Below the pieces are notes generated by a model. The model was not told the origin of the DNA. It saw only the letters and a program-made list of their open reading frames with translations, and searched no databases. Shown here one piece after another: positions 61,666 through 64,000 of a stretch of DNA of 64,000 bases. Location: the NCBI RefSeq assembly GCF_018390735.1, contig NZ_JAHBCL010000018.1:1-64000 (forward strand), read 5' to 3'. This stretch comes from Fusibacter paucivorans. Its GTDB lineage: Bacteria; Bacillota; Clostridia; Peptostreptococcales; Acidaminobacteraceae. Every line of letters begins with the position of its first letter. The first letter of the stretch is position 1. Position numbers and translations under genes: made by a program.

Positions 61666-61730
61666 ATGTACAAAAATAAAACACTGTCCATATAATGTAC
61701 AACACTTTGTACATGTATCTGAACAGTGTT
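61666..61730. promoter_or_regulatory. Probable activator-binding dyads (enhancer) upstream of sigma-54 promoter
   Basis: ATGTACAA occurs at 61666-61673 and 61695-61702, and inverted as TTGTACAT at 61707-61714; outer arms AACACTGT (61680-61687) and ACAGTGTT (61723-61730) are centred on the same point. This nested dyad is about 100-130 bp upstream of the transcription start, the usual distance for an enhancer. On the minus strand it is followed by TTATTTTTG, so a terminator role for the activator gene is an alternative or extra role. Confidence 0.6.
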
Positions 61731-61881
61731 TCCACTTTTCATCCTTATTTCCTCTTAAAAAATAAAGATCAGTCTTATTGCTGATCTTCATTTGATATTG
61801 ACCCATTCGTTAGCTTTTAACACAATCCCTTCGTTTGGCCTTTCGAGCGGCTGTACGGCATTAAGGTTTGCATTGCGCCTC

Positions 61882-63294
61882 CTAATTCGGTGTATCAATA
61901 TGGTATTTTTCTATTTTTTCATAGAGACTTGTTCTGCTGATCCCTAGTATTTTCGCAGCTTTTAGTTTATTGTAGCTCACAGCCTTCAAACAGTTGTGTA
62001 TGGTTGTCTTTTCTACTTCTTCAACAGCTGTCCGCAAACTGACAAGCGGTGTGTCCTTTAGCTCGTCACTTGGTTCTGAAATCATAAAAGCCGGCAGATG
62101 CTGCATTTCAATACTCTCCGTATCCGTCATATTAATCGCACGTTCGATGACGTTTTCGAGCTCTCTGATATTGCCGGGCCAATTGTACTGCTTAAGGCTC
62201 TCAAGGGCTTCAACGGTAATATTACTCACATATCGTCCCAAGTTATTTGACAGTTTTTCCATCAGTTTCAGTGTAATCAGTTCGACATCTTCTTTCCGCT
62301 TTCGCAGCGGCGGTACTTCAATATTAATGACGTTGAGTCTATAGTAAAGATCTTCCCTAAACTCGCCTTCCTTAATCCGTTCCTTTAAATCTCGATTTGT
62401 CGCTGCAATAATTCGCGTATCAATGGGAATCGTTCGATTGCCACCAATGCGCTCTATTTCCTTCTCTTGAAGCACCCTTAGTATTTTGACCTGCATATCG
62501 AGCGGCATATCCCCAATTTCATCTAAGAAAATCGTCCCACCGTTTGCAAGTTCAAACTTTCCGACTTTTCCGTGCTTTTTAGCACCTGTAAACGCCCCTT
62601 CTTCGTAGCCGAAAAGCTCCGACTCAAGCAAATCTTTAGGAATAGCCGCGCAGTTAATTTTGACAAACGGGCCGTCAAAGCGTTTGCTGTCATTATGTAT
62701 GGCATGTGCAAACAATTCCTTTCCTGTACCGCTTTCACCAATAATTAAAACATTGGAATCCGTCTTTGCCGCTTTAGACGACATCATTTTAACATGCTGC
62801 ATCACTAGTGAATTACCAATAATCGTATCCCATGAATACTTGGCACCTCGGATGTTTTTAAGTTCTTCCTGATAGATCATCAGTTTACCTTCCAGCAGCT
62901 TGTTGCGTTCAAGCACTTCTTGCAGACTTCTTAAATCGTCAAAGACGACCATGCCGAAACCATAGGCTACTTCTCCGTTGTCATCGAGCACTGGAATCCT
63001 GTGAACGAGCGCCGTGTGGCCATTTGAGAACTTATGCTTACAATATATTTCAGGTTTTTTAGATTTGAAAACATATGGAAATCTCGTATTGGGATCAACC
63101 ACATCAACGCGCTTCCCCATAATTTCTTCACGCGAGTACCCCAAATAGTCTGCAAAGGGCTGATTAATCATCAAGATTTCAGTATGCTTGTTTAAGAGAA
63201 TGATCGGCACCGGCACCGGGTCAAAAATTCGGTTTAAATTCTTAACAAGTGCATCATCTGCCACTTGGGACTGTAAATGAATCGTATTTTCCAT
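61882..63294 (-). CDS. Sigma-54-dependent transcriptional activator with PAS sensor domain
   Basis: 470-aa enhancer-binding protein. A PAS domain (about 20-125: [43 protein letters not shown]) is followed by the AAA+ domain with Walker A GESGTGKE (186-193) and the sigma-54 contact loop GAFTGA (233-238), and a Fis-type helix-turn-helix (about 430-465: [20 protein letters not shown]). There is no receiver domain, so it senses a small ligand directly. It is upstream of the FabH-like operon, which has a matching promoter. The ribosome site at the called start is poor (GATAGG abutting the ATG), so the true start is uncertain. Confidence 0.93.
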   Translation of the reverse strand: MENTIHLQSQVADDALVKNLNRIFDPVPVPIILLNKHTEILMINQPFADYLGYSREEIMGKRVDVVDPNTRFPYVFKSKKPEIYCKHKFSNGHTALVHRIPVLDDNGEVAYGFGMVVFDDLRSLQEVLERNKLLEGKLMIYQEELKNIRGAKYSWDTIIGNSLVMQHVKMMSSKAAKTDSNVLIIGESGTGKELFAHAIHNDSKRFDGPFVKINCAAIPKDLLESELFGYEEGAFTGAKKHGKVGKFELANGGTIFLDEIGDMPLDMQVKILRVLQEKEIERIGGNRTIPIDTRIIAATNRDLKERIKEGEFREDLYYRLNVINIEVPPLRKRKEDVELITLKLMEKLSNNLGRYVSNITVEALESLKQYNWPGNIRELENVIERAINMTDTESIEMQHLPAFMISEPSDELKDTPLVSLRTAVEEVEKTTIHNCLKAVSYNKLKAAKILGISRTSLYEKIEKYHIDTPN

Positions 63295-63403
63295 CCTATC
63301 ACACTTTCATCACGTATTTGAGAATACAGTATCATGTGGGGTACTATTCATATTATAACTTAATCATGAAGTGTTGCCCACCTTCTCATCTGCTTTTTTA
63401 TTA

Positions 63404-63421
63404 ATGCAAGTATCGTACCAA
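63404..63421 (-). promoter_or_regulatory. Probable second sigma-54 promoter, for the activator gene
   Basis: Minus-strand TTGGTACGATACTTGCAT differs from the -24/-12 consensus at one main position (T for C in GGCAC) and keeps GG and GC 10 bp apart. It lies about 110 nt before the activator start. Confidence 0.65.
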
Positions 63422-63429
63422 ATTGCACA

Positions 63430-63508
63430 AAAAATGAACAATAGAGAGATGACTGTTCTCAAACGAGCGCTTTTACTTCGCCACTGGGATCAGTCAAATC
63501 TCTCTATT
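63430..63508 (-). terminator. Large dyad after carbamate kinase, possible terminator or structured RNA
   Basis: Outer arms AATAGAGAGAT/ATCTCTCTATT (63440-63450, 63498-63508) and inner arms GACTG/CAGTC (63451-63455, 63491-63495) enclose a 35-nt loop. A run of six T follows on the minus strand after a 4-nt gap. The long loop is unusual for a simple terminator. Confidence 0.5.
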
Positions 63509-63560
63509 TATATTGTTTGTCGAATTTTTTCTGCCTGAAATCAAAAAATGCTCATACGTA

Positions 63561-64000
63561 TTATGCTTGTGTAATGATAGTCCCCGTAAGTCCTGCAATA
63601 CCGTCTTTTGCCTTATCAAGTGATGTAATCAGTGACTTTCGCCCTGTTTTAGATGCTGCAAACAGCACAGCTGCTTGAACTTTTGGCAGCATACTGCCAG
63701 GTGTAAACATCCCGTCTTCTATATAAGCTGTCGCTTCATCAACGGTCATTCTATCCAGCCATGTCTCATTAGGCGTATTAAAATTAATCGCCACTTTTTC
63801 CACAGTGGTTAGAATGATAAGATAATCTGCATCCATTAGTTCTGCGATTTTCTCTGCAGAATAATCTTTGTCAATAACGGCCGGAATGCCAATAAGCGCA
63901 TTGCCGTCTCTATAAACAGGGATACCGCCTCCGCCAACAGTAATCACCATGTGACCACTATCCATCAGGATTTTAACCGTATCTTTTTCAGCCACGTCTA
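63561..64000 (-). CDS. arcC: Carbamate kinase (partial, N-terminal part off window)
   Basis: The C-terminal about 146 residues of carbamate kinase, which makes ATP from carbamoyl phosphate in arginine, citrulline or purine/allantoin fermentation. Visible parts are VAEKDTVKILMDSGHMVITVGGGGIPVYRD, DKDYSAEKIAELMDADYLIILTTVEKVAINF and the end block GSMLPKVQAAVLFAASKTGRKSLITSLDKAKDGIAGLTGT, all typical of the family. The reading frame stays open to base 64000, so the first half is outside. Its partner genes, which would tell arginine deiminase from other routes, are not visible. Confidence 0.93.
   Translation of the reverse strand, partial: DVAEKDTVKILMDSGHMVITVGGGGIPVYRDGNALIGIPAVIDKDYSAEKIAELMDADYLIILTTVEKVAINFNTPNETWLDRMTVDEATAYIEDGMFTPGSMLPKVQAAVLFAASKTGRKSLITSLDKAKDGIAGLTGTIITQA

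Larger units (their letters stand above)
61551..61881. other. Intergenic region with sigma-54 promoter and upstream dyads
   Basis: This 331-bp gap between the activator gene and the FabH-like gene contains the -24/-12 element at 61589-61605 and the nested dyad 61680-61730. The rest is AT-rich, with no gene recognised. Confidence 0.7.
63295..63560. other. Intergenic region before the activator gene
   Basis: It contains a second sigma-54-type element (63404-63421) and a large dyad (63440-63508) between carbamate kinase and the activator. A TATAAT box on the minus strand at about 63355-63350 has no acceptable -35. Confidence 0.55.

Overview
The window reads as chromosome of an anaerobic, Gram-positive-type (Firmicutes, class Clostridia) bacterium with low-to-moderate GC. 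Support comes from the conserved order purR-spoVG-glmU-prs-pth-mfd-prsA-mazG-hup-rqcP-divIC...tilS-ftsH, strong GGAGG ribosome sites with frequent TTG/GTG starts, a one-chain pyruvate:ferredoxin oxidoreductase, a flavodiiron protein, LytR-CpsA-Psr and L,D-transpeptidase wall enzymes, and a sodium-pump decarboxylase. Almost all genes lie on the minus strand; only the esterase, murC, the MBL/beta-CASP nuclease, the XRE-cupin regulator and the flavodiiron protein are on the plus strand. I see no insertion sequence, prophage, CRISPR array or rRNA; there is one tRNA (Thr, CGT).

Region 1 (1-12300) is a succinate/propionate module. It holds a CoA-transferase, a two-subunit B12-dependent methylmalonyl-CoA mutase with its MeaB chaperone, the epimerase, and the methylmalonyl-CoA decarboxylase alpha, delta and biotin-carrier subunits (the last cut by the window edge). 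Next to it are an AspT/YidE-type transporter with a DUF3870 protein, a two-subunit class I fumarase, a methyltransferase and a FlK-like thioesterase. Together they fit conversion of C4 dicarboxylates (aspartate, malate, fumarate, succinate) to propionate with Na+ export.

Region 2 (12500-36330) is the housekeeping block: ftsH, tilS, a TldD/PmbA pair, a TetR regulator divergent from a carboxylesterase, tRNA-Thr, ppx/gppA, ftsB/divIC, rqcP, hup, mazG, prsA, mfd, pth, prs, glmU, spoVG, purR and, divergently, murC. The sporulation genes that usually interrupt this block in spore formers (spoVT, yabP, yabQ, spoIIE) and hpt are absent here.

Region 3 (36400-47700) holds envelope and general genes: an LCP ligase, lspA, cardiolipin synthase, trmB, pyrE, a DUF4015-type glycosidase behind an L,D-transpeptidase, an FAH-family hydrolase, an MBL nuclease and an SRPBCC-like protein.

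Region 4 (47800-53540) is an accessory catabolic island: a short-chain fatty-acid (AtoE-type) transporter, a beta-keto acid cleavage enzyme (BKACE), two short-chain dehydrogenases and a divergent XRE-cupin regulator. Two separate promoters in it carry the same composite dyad, with an identical 15-bp palindrome, so the island looks like one regulon for taking up and cleaving an unidentified hydroxy/keto acid.

Region 5 (53600-64000) holds nifJ (PFOR), a divergent flavodiiron protein, and a sigma-54 unit: an AcoR/NtrC-type activator, a FabH-like enzyme with an altered catalytic site, and a CoA-transferase. There is a near-consensus -24/-12 promoter before the FabH-like gene and another before the activator. 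The C-terminal part of carbamate kinase lies at the right edge. Regions 4 and 5 contain the least described biology. All functions are inferred by reading the sequence; no database search was run.
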